Shown in pieces: positions 14,129-21,349 of a stretch of 23,942 nt of DNA. A model generated the notes under the pieces. It ran no database searches. It worked only from the letters and a program-made list of their open reading frames with translations, and had not been told where the DNA came from. Source of the stretch: Streptomyces bicolor (GTDB lineage: Bacteria > Actinomycetota > Actinomycetes > Streptomycetales > Streptomycetaceae); the NCBI RefSeq assembly GCF_000719285.1, contig NZ_JOFS01000064.1, forward strand, positions 1-23,942, written 5' to 3'. How positions within the stretch are numbered: position 1 is the stretch's first letter; every line of letters starts with the position of its first letter. Position numbers and translations under genes: made by a program.

Positions 14129-14824
14129 TCACCCCAAAGGTGTTGACCGGCGCGGGGGCGGCACCGCCCGCAACAGCTCCCACAGCGGACGCGAGCCCGC
14201 CGCCCAGACGCCGAGCGTCTCACGGTCCACCACGTGCAGCCGCTGCTGCTTGGCGAAGTCCACGGCCAGCCTCGTCACCCGCCCGTTCGTCACGATCACC
14301 GCGACGTCCGCACCGTGCACCTGGCGGGCCGTCCCGTTGAGTACCTGCAGATCGGGGGTGCCCACCGCCGAGCCCCGAGCCCCGTTGCGGCGGTGCTTGC
14401 ACTGGATCACCCAGCGACGGCCATAAGGATCGGTCGCCTTCACGTCCGCGCCGAGGTCCCCGCCGCCGCCGACCCGGGCCGCATCCCGGCAGCCGTCCCG
14501 GCGCATGAGGTCCCGTATCGCGTCCTCAAAGCGGGAATGGTGCAAGGCGTCCAACTGAGACAGCCCGTAGTGCAGCCCCTGAGCCCGTACCGCATCCCAA
14601 CGCACCTGCTGCGTACGGCTGTAGAACCAGCCCACGCCCGCCAGCACGGCGAACAGCATGACGACGACGAGCACCCACCAGTGCACCAGTAGCCAGTTGA
14701 CGACCGCTACCACCAGGCTGACCACCGCAGCAACGGCGACCACCAGGCCGACTAACTGCGCCTCTGCCTGTTGCTGCCGCCTGCTCCGTCGACCAGGACG
14801 CCGCCGGGCCGGCCGCCTCGTCAC
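14129..14824 (-). CDS. membrane-anchored Mrr-like restriction endonuclease
   Basis: A 231-residue protein with an Arg-rich cytoplasmic N-terminus, two adjacent membrane helices (about residues 23-45 and 46-67) and a C-terminal Mrr_cat nuclease domain. The PD-(D/E)xK-type site is visible: Glu100 in the first helix (HHSRFEDAIRDLM), Asp123/Asp127 in GGGGDLGADVKA, and Gln141-Cys-Lys143 in RRWVIQCKHRR. That is the Mrr-type QxK ending. Later GTARQVHGADVAVIVTNGRV and the closing FAKQQRLHVVDRETL are typical of the domain. Membrane-tethered Mrr proteins are common in actinomycetes and are suspected to act on modified or incoming DNA. The start overlaps the end of the small membrane protein gene by 4 nt, so the two form an operon. 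Confidence 0.88.
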   Translation of the reverse strand: MTRRPARRRPGRRSRRQQQAEAQLVGLVVAVAAVVSLVVAVVNWLLVHWWVLVVVMLFAVLAGVGWFYSRTQQVRWDAVRAQGLHYGLSQLDALHHSRFEDAIRDLMRRDGCRDAARVGGGGDLGADVKATDPYGRRWVIQCKHRRNGARGSAVGTPDLQVLNGTARQVHGADVAVIVTNGRVTRLAVDFAKQQRLHVVDRETLGVWAAGSRPLWELLRAVPPPRRSTPLG

Positions 14825-15105
14825 CGGTCACCGTCCGGGCGCTCCCACGGAATCGGGTATGAAACCGTCGGCTGCGGCCGCTGTTTCACCGTGGTCGTGG
14901 TGTTGAACTTGATCGGATAGCGCACCGTCGACTGCGGCCTCGGAGTCGTCCCGTTTCCCGTCGAGGCCCCACTGCCGCCCATCCCCACCACGGCTAACGC
15001 CACCACGGCTAAGATCATCATTTCCCGGCGCGCACCCGGAGCCCACCGCGAATGTCCGCGAACCGGTGTCCCGTCAGAGCGCACGTATGGCCGTACCCAA
15101 GGCAT
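14821..15105 (-). CDS. small single-pass membrane protein with twin YPI repeats
   Basis: A 94-residue protein starting MPWVRPYVRSDGTPVRGHSR, a motif (WVRPyxRsDGTxVRGH) common at the start of small actinomycete proteins in mobile or plasmid-borne regions. A hydrophobic segment at about 29-43 (MMILAVVALAVVG) is followed by a Gly/Ser/Thr linker and two copies of RPQ(S/P)TV(R/S)YPI. GGAGG six bases before the ATG at 15105 selects this start over one further upstream. The end overlaps the Mrr gene by 4 nt, which suggests translational coupling and a shared membrane location. Function unknown. Confidence 0.7.
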   Translation of the reverse strand: MPWVRPYVRSDGTPVRGHSRWAPGARREMMILAVVALAVVGMGGSGASTGNGTTPRPQSTVRYPIKFNTTTTVKQRPQPTVSYPIPWERPDGDR

Positions 15106-15246
15106 CGATGCCTCCCCCTCGTAGTAACATCCCCGCGCAACGCCCATCGTTGCAGCAGGCACTGACAATGGGTCAGCAGATCACCGCTCAACGTGATCAA
15201 GCCAGGCCGGAACAGGCCAGGTCACAACCGATGAAGGGCTCCGCCC

Positions 15247-15290
15247 CACACACCCGGCCCTCTCTCGGAGGGGGCTGGATGGAGTGTGTG
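15247..15290. repeat. nested inverted repeat in a long non-coding stretch
   Basis: CACACA (15247-15252) pairs with TGTGTG (15285-15290), and inside it CCCTC (15258-15262) pairs with GAGGG (15268-15272), so an imperfect hairpin forms. It sits in the gap from about 15106 to 15519, which otherwise shows no convincing gene, RNA or promoter. The segment to its right (15300-15520) is very G-rich and has several short GC hairpins; I recognise nothing there. Confidence 0.45.
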
Positions 15291-15519
15291 ATCTTGCGGT
15301 GAGTGGGTGGGGGCTGGTAGGTGGGTCGGTGTGCACTCCCTCCGCGGTCGGGCCTCGGAGGGCACCACACCGTCCGCCGGGCCGCCAGGCCGAGCTGCCT
15401 TCGGTGGTCGCGCGGGCGCGAGCCTGGCACCCCGACGAACGGCGCGGTAGGGCTTCGCCTGCCCGACCGAGGAGGGAGCACCCCCGCGACAGGCCGACGT
15501 AGAGGCTCCGGTAAGAACG

Positions 15520-15915
15520 GTGTCACCCTCTCGTTCTCGGCGGGCTGACGCGAGAGCAGTCTCGTTGTCATTGCTGGCGTGGGGCCCGGGGGAGTCGCCA
15601 GACGGCCGACTGGTCCGCTCACTGAGCCTGTCGCCGGACACGGGCATCATCGAGGACATCGGCCAAAGGCTGCCGTTCGAACTGCCCTACTGGGAGGGTC
15701 ACCACCAGGTGGAGCCTGGCGCGCCCTCCGAGGACGAGGGGCAGTATCCGCTGCCGTTCCATCCACTTGGACTGGGTGAGCGGGCAATGCTGGAATTCTT
15801 CGGCTTCCATGTCGAAAGCTGCTCGGCTGGGGATGAGGCCGCTGAGCCGGTGGTGGACGTCTGGGCTGTTGAAGCGCAGGGCTTTCGAGTCACGTCGCCT
15901 GTCGACAAGGACTGA
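15520..15915 (+). CDS. hypothetical acidic protein
   Basis: 131 codons from a GTG, or about 116 from a TTG at 15565. The composition looks genuinely coding: LSLLAWGPGESPDGRLVRSL and DIGQRLPFELPYWEGHHQVE, then ERAMLEFFGFHVESC and VVDVWAVEAQGFRV, with G/C-rich third positions and many Asp/Glu and aromatic residues. No ribosome site is clear at either start, so the N-terminus could be displaced. I do not recognise a domain. It converges with the IS630 remnant, whose end nearly touches its stop, so the 3' end may be truncated by that junction. Confidence 0.45.
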   Translation: MSPSRSRRADARAVSLSLLAWGPGESPDGRLVRSLSLSPDTGIIEDIGQRLPFELPYWEGHHQVEPGAPSEDEGQYPLPFHPLGLGERAMLEFFGFHVESCSAGDEAAEPVVDVWAVEAQGFRVTSPVDKD

Positions 15916-15920
15916 CCAGG

Positions 15921-16606
15921 GAGGTTGTCAAAGAATAGTCCGGTGGCACTCAGGCACCCGTCGATCACATGTGGTCGGTACTGCAAGCTCTTGAGACTTC
16001 GGCTGACTGCGCGGGTGATCTCGCGGAGGTCGGCGCCGGCGAGTTCCCGATGTCGCGCTTGATCAGGGGCCAGAGGCCCTCCGTGGCGTTGAGGCCGGGA
16101 GCGTGAGTGGGCACTCGGATGACGGTGAGCCAATAGGCGTTCGCGGCGATGAACTCCCGTAGTGCACGGGTCAAATGAAGTCGGACGCTGTCCCAGACCA
16201 GTACGTTGGTTCCGCCCCTGGATCCCGGCCCGGATCAATCGATCGCGCAAGTCGCGCCAGCCGAAGCCTTTCGGCTCGTCCTTGCGGCCGGTGTACTCGC
16301 GTATGGCGTAGAAGAAGCGGGAACGCTCGCCCGCCGTGCAGCAGGTCATGTCGGCCATCGACACTCGTCCGGAACCTCGCCCGTGCACCTGCATCACCGG
16401 AGTTTGTCCTAGGCACCCCCAAGTTCTGGCTCGCGGCGGAGTCAGCGACTGCCCGGCCTCGTCCTCGAAAACGATCCAGGCCCCGCGCTCAGCCGCGACG
16501 CACTTACCTGCGGCCAGGTCTCTGCCTGCCAGATCTCGACCGCTTCCTCGTCCCGCTCGATGGCACGCCTGGTTGGCTGCTGCCACCACCAGCCGTTCCG
16601 TTTCAG
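15921..16606 (-). pseudogene. IS630-family transposase, degraded
   Basis: Transposase sequence is spread over three frames. QQPTRRAIERDEEAVEIWQ appears at the right end, then AERGAWIVFEDEAGQSLTPP and KDEPKGFGWRDLRDRLIRAG (to about 16215), then NVLVWDSVRLHLTRALREFI through LNATEGLWPLIKRDIGN (to about 16050), then LAGADLREITRAV to CLSATGLFFDN. The DDE acids are all visible (FEDEA, VWDS, TEGLW), each in a different segment. Breaks lie near 16510, in a G-run near 16215 and near 16050. The N-terminal helix-turn-helix region is missing, cut close to the reductase gene at 16617. The element cannot transpose as written. Confidence 0.8.
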
Positions 16607-16616
16607 TTAAGAATCC

Positions 16617-17303
16617 CTAACGGAAAGCTGCCCTGCCGGCTTCCGTTTCCTGGTGGCTCGGTCCGGCCGCGTATGCCAGCGGAGGCGCGATTGCTTGCGC
16701 GTCCGCTCCCTCGCCGACCCACAGGGCGATGAACAGCGCGGCGGTCGCTTCCAGGAGTCCCGCACGCTCGAGACCGCCGCCAGCCACGGGTACGCAGCCT
16801 ACGTCCTGCACCAACTCGCGAACACGCGCGAGGGCCGTCTCGTCGTCCCCGCAGACTGGAACGGACAGTGGTCGCCCATCGAACACGGGCGGCCGCATGC
16901 GCCACACGTCCTCGTGGCAGAGGTTGAAAGCCTTGACCACGTGGGCTCCCGGTGCCGCCGCGGCAAGTTGCTGTGCGGCTGAGGGGCCTCCTTCCGTCAG
17001 GACCCGGAAGCCCGGCCCGACCGGGTTGGAGCAGTCGAGCAGCACCTTGCCCTCCAGAGCCGCTTGCAGGTTCCGTGCCACGTCTGCTCCCGCCCCGAAG
17101 GGCAGCGCGGCCAACACCACCTGGCCGGACTCGGCCGCCGCGCGTAGGCCGGCAGGCTTCGCGCTGCCTCCGATACTCTTCGCGAGCCGCTCCGCCTTAT
17201 GGGCGTCCCGTCCTCCGATGATCACCTCGTGCCCGGCCCGCACCCAGTGGGTGGCGAGCGCGTCGGCCATGTTGCCCGTGCCCAGTACACCGATTCTCAT
17301 CAT
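16617..17303 (-). CDS. NADPH-binding F420:NADP reductase-like protein
   Basis: A 228-residue protein with an N-terminal Rossmann fold: MMRIGVLGTGNMADALATHW holds the G-x-G-x-M nucleotide loop, and IIGGRDAHKAERLA the residues that select NADP(H) (Arg after the second strand). VVLAALPFGAGADVA and GKVLLDCSNPVGPGF are typical of the F420 reductase-like (NAD_binding F420) family, which includes many proteins of unknown partner. GAHVVKAFNLCHEDVW is another family block. The gene is divergent from an HxlR regulator 72 bp away, which probably controls it. The last residues (HQETEAGRAAFR) lie next to the IS630 junction, so the natural C-terminus may have been replaced. Confidence 0.85.
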   Translation of the reverse strand: MMRIGVLGTGNMADALATHWVRAGHEVIIGGRDAHKAERLAKSIGGSAKPAGLRAAAESGQVVLAALPFGAGADVARNLQAALEGKVLLDCSNPVGPGFRVLTEGGPSAAQQLAAAAPGAHVVKAFNLCHEDVWRMRPPVFDGRPLSVPVCGDDETALARVRELVQDVGCVPVAGGGLERAGLLEATAALFIALWVGEGADAQAIAPPLAYAAGPSHQETEAGRAAFR

Positions 17304-17362
17304 GTGGTCCCTCTCCGTGCCTGCTTTGACCGTTCACACCGACGGTAGAAGGCCGTTCGGGC

Positions 17363-17372
17363 ACCATTTGGT
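17363..17372. promoter_or_regulatory. operator candidate ACCA-TT-TGGT before the second HxlR gene
   Basis: A short dyad (ACCATTTGGT, flanked by GC and AC) lies 3 bp before the regulator GTG. Nearby, ACCGT...ACGGT (17328-17345) forms a second weaker dyad with an 8-bp spacer. Both fall in the 72-bp divergent promoter region shared with the reductase. Confidence 0.35.
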
Positions 17373-17374
17373 AC

Positions 17375-17749
17375 GTGACGACCGACGCCTTCCTCGCCGA
17401 CTGCCGCGCCCGCCTCGCCTTCGACCTGCTCTCCAACACCTGGAACGCCGTGGTGCTCTGGGCACTGCGTGAGGGCCCCAGGCGCCCGGTCGAATTACGG
17501 GAGCGGATCGGGGGCATCAGTTCCAAGGTCCTCACCGAGACTCTGCGCCGACTTCAGTTCAGCGGACTGGTCGACCGGCACGCAGGCCCCGACGCACCAT
17601 CACGGGTTGAGTACCAACTCACCCCTCTGGGCCGCACTTTGCTGGCGCCGATCGATGCGGTCGGTGCATGGGCCTTCGAGTACGGCGATGAGGTTATGGC
17701 CGCCCAGGAAGCAGCGTGTACTCCTGACCCGCAGTTCCCTCCTTGCTAG
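17375..17749 (+). CDS. HxlR-family transcriptional regulator
   Basis: A 124-residue HxlR regulator. LAFDLLSNTWNAVVLWALRE is the N-terminal helix block, LRERIGGISSKVLTETLRRL the helix-turn-helix, and LVDRHAGPDAPSRVEYQLTP with LGRTLLAPIDAVGAWA the wing and closing dimer helix. A Cys is present at position 10 (ADCRARL), which is typical of redox-sensing members. The GTG start has no obvious ribosome site. It is divergent from the NADPH-dependent reductase, a classic HxlR-oxidoreductase pair. The last dozen residues (CTPDPQFPPC) overlap the edge of the IS5-type scrap, so the original C-terminus may have been altered. Confidence 0.85.
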   Translation: MTTDAFLADCRARLAFDLLSNTWNAVVLWALREGPRRPVELRERIGGISSKVLTETLRRLQFSGLVDRHAGPDAPSRVEYQLTPLGRTLLAPIDAVGAWAFEYGDEVMAAQEAACTPDPQFPPC

Positions 17750-17797
17750 ATGACAACAGCGTGAGCGCAGACGTAGCCAGCAGATGAGTGCACATCC
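17750..17797 (-). mobile_element. IS5-type transposase tail scrap
   Basis: The minus strand reads LGCALICWLRLRSRCCHLA, close to the LGCVIICWRRL end of the IS5-type fragment at 3368. Only about 16 codons remain, joined directly to a regulator fragment. Confidence 0.35.
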
Positions 17798-17938
17798 CAG
17801 GCGCAGGGCTTCTTCGGAAGGCGAGCCGGGTTCGGCGGTGTAGATGAGGAGGGTGAGGCCGGGTTCGGCGTTCACGGTCGAGCCGTGCCAGGAAGGGTGA
17901 GGTCCCCGACGAGCGGGTGGTGGAAGCGGTTCGGACCC
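17798..17938 (-). pseudogene. C-terminal fragment of an MmyB-like XRE-family regulator
   Basis: The minus strand reads FHHPLVGDLTLP, then, one frame over, WHGSTVNAEPGLTLLIYTAE and PGSPSEEALRL. This is the closing part of the MmyB-like ligand-binding domain that follows a helix-turn-helix in many Streptomyces regulators (…HPLVGDLTL…Y-AEPGS-S--AL-LL). One base is missing at about 17895 (CTTCCTGG, where LPW is expected), and everything upstream, including the DNA-binding domain, is gone. Confidence 0.6.
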
Positions 17939-17969
17939 GGTGCCGTGGCTGCGGACGCTGGGAGAGCCC

Positions 17970-18100
17970 CAGCGGGCGCGGAAGGCGTTGCTGCATCACC
18001 GGCTGGTGCGCGACTACGAGCACCTGCCGCGCAGTTCGGAGTCGCGGGTGTACTGGGCGATGACCGCGGTGATACTGCGCCGGCTGACCGCTGCCACCGC
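17970..18100 (+). mobile_element. IS5-family transposase C-terminal fragment (second type)
   Basis: The plus strand reads HHRLVRDYEHLPRSSESRVYW and AMTAVILRRLT, matching the '(R)DYE-LP--SEAMIYWAM--LM-RRL' end of IS5/IS427-type transposases. It is a different subgroup from the fragments at 3368 and 23688. No catalytic residues remain. Confidence 0.6.
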
Positions 18101-18118
18101 AGCGGCCTGGCGAGGCGC

Positions 18119-18464
18119 ATGGCCGGCGGGGCGCTGACCCTCGGGGCGGCTGGCGCGGCTGGAGGAGCGGGAGGGGGAGATCGCCGCGCAGGCCGAGACG
18201 ACGAGGGAGCAGATCGCGCAGCTGACCGCACGGCTGGACGGACTCGACCGGGCTGCGGAGGAGGTCCGGATCACCCGCAAGACGCTGCTGGAGCTGCCCG
18301 ATCCGCCGCCGCCCGCGCCGCCGGTCCCGCAGCTGCCGGACCGTCCGGCCTACCAGCAGATCATGGCGGTGTTTGCCGCGGCCGACGCGCCGCCGCGGGC
18401 GCGGCAGGTGTGCGAGGTGATGGACCTGGAGATCGCGTCCCAACGGGCGAGGCCGAGGCCGTGA
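18119..18464 (+). pseudogene. coiled-coil protein of the transposon-linked Streptomyces type, frameshifted and truncated
   Basis: An ATG at 18119 begins MAGGALTLG. After the GGGG at 18143-18146, which carries one extra base, the coding frame is RLARLEEREGEIAAQAETTR, EQIAQLTARLDGLDRAAEEV, RITRKTLLELPDPPPP, then DRPAYQQIMAVFAAADAPPR and ARQVCEVMDLE. It resembles a hypothetical protein often found near IS elements in Streptomyces: a coiled coil, a proline hinge and a winged-helix-like domain. The last domain stops early (CEVMDLEIASQR and a TGA), so the 3' end is also lost. The corrected length is 114 residues. Confidence 0.55.
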
Positions 18465-18469
18465 AGGGG

Positions 18470-18517
18470 TTTGAGTTCGGCCTTCTCTTGGTCGGTGAAG
18501 GCGATGACCTTGCCCAC
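18470..18517 (-). pseudogene. truncated gene start with strong ribosome site
   Basis: GTG at 18517 is preceded by GGGAGG at 5-6 bases and starts VGKVIAFTDQEKAELKPL, a plausible N-terminus. After about 16-20 codons the frame becomes the antisense of the coiled-coil pseudogene, so the rest of the gene has been replaced. Family not recognised. Confidence 0.35.
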
Positions 18518-18587
18518 GGTCACCTCCCAGTGCGTGCGAAGGCCCGGCCGCGCACGGGCGGGAGCCGGGCCAGTCAGAGGAGGCGGG

Positions 18588-19016
18588 TCAGCAGGACTCG
18601 TCGTCCTTGACCGCGTACAGGATCACCTTCGTGTCGGTGGGGTATGCGCCGGCCTCGGGCTCCTGGCTGCACACAGTCCAGTTGCGGTCGAAGACCTGGA
18701 GCCGGTTCTGGCCGCTGGCGTCCTGGTCATCGAGGACGAAGAACCCGGCGGCCTGCGCCTCGTCCTGCGCGGCCTGAAGGTCCAGGCCGACGAGGTCGGG
18801 CAGCGACGCGGTCTCCGACTCGGGCTCGGCAGCGCTGGCGTCATCGGCGGGCGCAGCCGTGTCGGTCTCGATGGTGTCGGTGTCCTGCGTGTCGCCGCTG
18901 GTCTCCTCGGCCGCGGAGTCCGGCTTGCTGGAGCTGGTGTCGGCGGTGCCTTCGCAGGCGGTGAGCGTGAGCAGTGCTGCGGCGGCAATAGCTGCGGCGA
19001 TGGTGCGGGTGCGCAT
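18588..19016 (-). CDS. secreted lipoprotein with PASTA-like domain
   Basis: A 142-residue lipoprotein. The signal peptide MRTRTIAAAIAAAALLTLTA ends in the lipobox LTAC, with Cys21 as the lipidated residue. A Ser/Asp/Glu/Thr-rich linker (about 22-70) follows. The C-terminal domain LPDLVGLDLQAAQDEAQAAG through VCSQEPEAGAYP is PASTA-like ('P-l-G--l--A---l---G' and 'V--Q-P--G'), the module that binds cell-wall fragments or mediates surface interactions. Cys in VCSQ and the final DDESC could form a disulfide. The ATG at 19016 is chosen because GGGGGGA lies at about 5 bases and because an earlier start would precede the signal peptide with a non-typical stretch. It stands alone on the outer membrane face. 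Confidence 0.85.
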   Translation of the reverse strand: MRTRTIAAAIAAAALLTLTACEGTADTSSSKPDSAAEETSGDTQDTDTIETDTAAPADDASAAEPESETASLPDLVGLDLQAAQDEAQAAGFFVLDDQDASGQNRLQVFDRNWTVCSQEPEAGAYPTDTKVILYAVKDDESC

Positions 19017-19187
19017 GGTGTCCCCCCAGGGATGGTGCGTGAGCTGAGTGAGCATCATGCGCCGCATGGAGGGGATGCGGAGGCGGTATGACGTTCCTGT
19101 GACCCGAACGTGCGCCTAGTGCTTCCTGGTTGTTTCAGGGCATGCCAGAACTGGCCTCAGGATGCGGCATGATCGCGCCGAATGCAA

Positions 19188-19349
19188 CTACGGGCGTAGT
19201 ACCTGGCGTGGGACTGGGCGGTCCTGGAAGTAGTGCCACTCCGCATCGGGGTGCGGGTCAGCGCCGAACATCCGCAGCAGGTATCGGGCGCCGTCGATCT
19301 CCATCACACCGGGCGGTGCACGATGTCCTGGCGGGGACTCATGGGACAT
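19188..19349 (-). CDS. small hypothetical ORF or gene fragment
   Basis: 53 codons; the second part MEIDGARYLLRMFGADPHPD, then AEWHYFQDRPVPRQVLRP, looks protein-like. The likely real start is the internal ATG at 19304, giving 38 residues, or the ORF is the tail of a lost gene whose earlier part is in another frame. There is no clear ribosome site. The rest of the gap from 19017 to 19364 holds nothing I can name. Confidence 0.3.
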   Translation of the reverse strand: MSHESPPGHRAPPGVMEIDGARYLLRMFGADPHPDAEWHYFQDRPVPRQVLRP

Positions 19350-19364
19350 GGCCCGGCACCCGGC

Positions 19365-20027
19365 TCAGGTTCCGGGGAGGATACGGCGCGTTTCGTAGGC
19401 CCACATCGCGATCTCGACCCGGTTGCGGGCGCCGAGTTTGGCCATCAGGCTGGCCAGATGCGTCTTCACCGTGCTGAGGCTGATGTGCAGTGCATCGGCG
19501 ATCTCGGTGTTGGTCAGCCCGCGAGCGACGGCGAGGAGCACCTGCTCCTCGCGGGCGGTGACGGGGGAGACCGGCTGGGCCACGGGCCGGCTGGCGGGCA
19601 GGTCCGCGAATGCCTGGAGCAGACGGACGGTGACGCTGGGCGCGATGAGCGCCTCACCGTCGGACGCCGACCGTACGGCCTGTGCCAGAAGGTCCGGTCC
19701 CGTGTCCTTGAGGAGGAATCCGCGGGCGCCGGCACGCAGTGAGCCGTAGACGTACTCGTCGAGGTCGAACGTGGTGATGACGACCACGGCCAGCGGGTCG
19801 GCGACGCCCGGGCCGGCGACCAGCCGGGTGGCCTCGAGTCCGTCGAGTACGGGCATGCGGATGTCGAACAGGCAGACGTCGGGGCGTAGTTCGCGGGCCA
19901 GCCGTACCGCTTCGTGTCCGTCGGTGGCCTCGCCGACCACCTCGATGCCGGGCTGGGCGTTCAGCATGATCCGCAGCCCGGTGCGGATGATGGTCTGGTC
20001 GTCAGCGACGAGGACGCGAATGGACAC
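19365..20027 (-). CDS. NarL/LuxR-family response regulator
   Basis: A 220-residue response regulator. The receiver domain opens VSIRVLVADDQTIIRTGLRI with acidic pair D9/D10 and phospho-acceptor Asp55 in CLFDIRMPVLDG. Thr (VVVITTFD) and Lys (GFLLKDT) switch residues follow, and the C-terminal LuxR helix-turn-helix is VTAREEQVLLAVARGLTNTE-IADALHISLSTVKTHLASL. Phosphorylated by the kinase encoded just upstream, it would bind DNA as a dimer. The GTG start lies inside the kinase 3' end (26-nt overlap), so translation is coupled. The natural target is the divergent MMPL exporter gene. It is transcribed away from that gene and is the last gene of the pair. Confidence 0.93.
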   Translation of the reverse strand: MSIRVLVADDQTIIRTGLRIMLNAQPGIEVVGEATDGHEAVRLARELRPDVCLFDIRMPVLDGLEATRLVAGPGVADPLAVVVITTFDLDEYVYGSLRAGARGFLLKDTGPDLLAQAVRSASDGEALIAPSVTVRLLQAFADLPASRPVAQPVSPVTAREEQVLLAVARGLTNTEIADALHISLSTVKTHLASLMAKLGARNRVEIAMWAYETRRILPGT

Positions 20028-21174
20028 CGCTCTCGTTCCTCGCTCTCGGCAGTTCGGCTTCGATATGCCAGCCCCGGTCGGTACCCGGGCCGGCTCGTAG
20101 TGTGCCGCCGAGCAGGGTCGCACGCTCGCGCAGTCCGGTAAGTCCGTATCCGTCGCGGCCCCGGCCGGTGCGCCGGCCGTTGTCGCGCACGCTCACCCGT
20201 ACCGTGTGCCGTTCCGCGGCGACCCGGACGACGAGCTCGGTCGCGTCGACCGCATGGCGCATCGCGTTGGTCACCGACTCCTGCACGATCCGGTAGACGG
20301 CCGCGTCCACCGCCGGGGGCAGGGCGTCCAGTTCGCCGTCGAGCCCCAGGTCGACCCTGAGGCGGCCACCCGGGGTGCGCACCAGGCGCTCCAGATCCGC
20401 GACTCCGGCAGGGGGCGCCAGCTCGGCGCCGACCGCGCGGTCGCGCAGCGCGGCGACCATGGCGCGCATTTCCTCCAGCGTGCGCGCCCCTTCCTCCTCG
20501 ACCCCCTCCAGCGCCTTGACGGCGGCGGACGGGTCGGCGCCCGCGAGCACCCGGCCCGCCTGGGCGATGATCACCATGGCCGACACGTGGTGGGCCACCG
20601 TGTCGTGCAGTTCCCGGGCGAGCTGCTCGCGCTCGCGGGAGCGCACCTGGTCCAACTGCCGCTCGCGAGCGGTCACCCGGAACCGCACGGCAGCCCCGAC
20701 CACGCCGGGCAGCAGTAGGAAGACGAAGCCCACGAGGTTCTCGACGACCGGGGTCTCGTCCGTGACGGAGCACAGCGCGCCGACCGCGAGGATCACCGCG
20801 CCGCCCAGCACGATCTCGCGTCCCGATCCCCACCGGGGCAGCGCATACACGAGCACGAGCACGACCGCGCCGGTGTACAGGCCGACGGGCTCGCGCGGTG
20901 CGGCGACGAGCGAGGCCACCTGAAGCAGGGCCACCGAGCCGAACGCCAGCGTCACCATCGCCAGCGTGCGGGTCCGGCGCCACAGGGGCAGCAGGCACAG
21001 CCATAGGGCGAACACCGCCGCCACCGGCCGCCACACGACGTTCTCGCGCAGGGTGGCCTCCAGCGCCACACCGGCAAGGCTCGCGGCGAGCAGCGCCCAG
21101 TCCCGCCAGACCCGGGCGGGCGCGTCGGGCGGCCGGGGTTCGGTCCACAGGCCTCGCAGGTCGTCTCGTAGCAC
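20002..21174 (-). CDS. NarL-type sensor histidine kinase (HisKA_3)
   Basis: A 390-residue kinase. Residues about 26-165 hold several membrane helices and no large extracytoplasmic domain, so signals are probably sensed in the membrane. The dimerisation/phosphoacceptor helix SREREQLARELHDTVAHHVS carries His190. The ATPase domain has the N box ESVTNAMRHA and a G1/G2-like VRDNGRRTGRGRDGYGLTGL, followed by RERATLLGG. It phosphorylates the overlapping response regulator. The GTG start at 21174 has only a weak ribosome site (GAG). It is divergent from the MMPL exporter with about 175 bp between, a common two-component/pump arrangement in actinomycetes. Confidence 0.93.
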   Translation of the reverse strand: MLRDDLRGLWTEPRPPDAPARVWRDWALLAASLAGVALEATLRENVVWRPVAAVFALWLCLLPLWRRTRTLAMVTLAFGSVALLQVASLVAAPREPVGLYTGAVVLVLVYALPRWGSGREIVLGGAVILAVGALCSVTDETPVVENLVGFVFLLLPGVVGAAVRFRVTARERQLDQVRSREREQLARELHDTVAHHVSAMVIIAQAGRVLAGADPSAAVKALEGVEEEGARTLEEMRAMVAALRDRAVGAELAPPAGVADLERLVRTPGGRLRVDLGLDGELDALPPAVDAAVYRIVQESVTNAMRHAVDATELVVRVAAERHTVRVSVRDNGRRTGRGRDGYGLTGLRERATLLGGTLRAGPGTDRGWHIEAELPRARNESGVHSRPRR

Positions 21175-21308
21175 GGTTCTCAGCCTAGAGGCCGCGGCGT
21201 GCCGCGCATCGGCCGAAAGGACGGGTCGTCACTCCGCCCCGGGGCCGACGGATCGGCGGCCTGCGGGCCGATGCCACGGAGCGCCGTGGCGACGAGCCTC
21301 GGCATCGG

Positions 21309-21328
21309 CGGCCGTACAAGGACGGCCG
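21309..21328. promoter_or_regulatory. inverted repeat CGGCCGT-N6-ACGGCCG upstream of the MMPL gene
   Basis: Seven-base perfect arms are separated by ACAAGG, 21 bp before the MMPL ATG and between it and the divergent kinase gene. It may bind the response regulator, or it may form a leader hairpin that partly hides the ribosome site at 21340-21344. Confidence 0.4.
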
Positions 21329-21349
21329 ACGAGGTGGTTGGAGGACCCG

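Noticed and set aside
15300..15520. Possible structured RNA or plasmid origin in the G-rich gap
   Set aside because: Several short GC hairpins but no conserved RNA or origin motif that I can name; GC-rich DNA forms such hairpins often.
19961..21148. Alternative minus-strand frame over the kinase
   Set aside because: Arg/Gly/Ala-rich shadow with no domain; the kinase frame contains all expected boxes.
20966..21349. Longer N-terminus for the MMPL protein
   Set aside because: The extra residues are antisense to the kinase and Arg/Ser-rich; a proper GGAGG-ATG exists at 21350 just before the first membrane helix.
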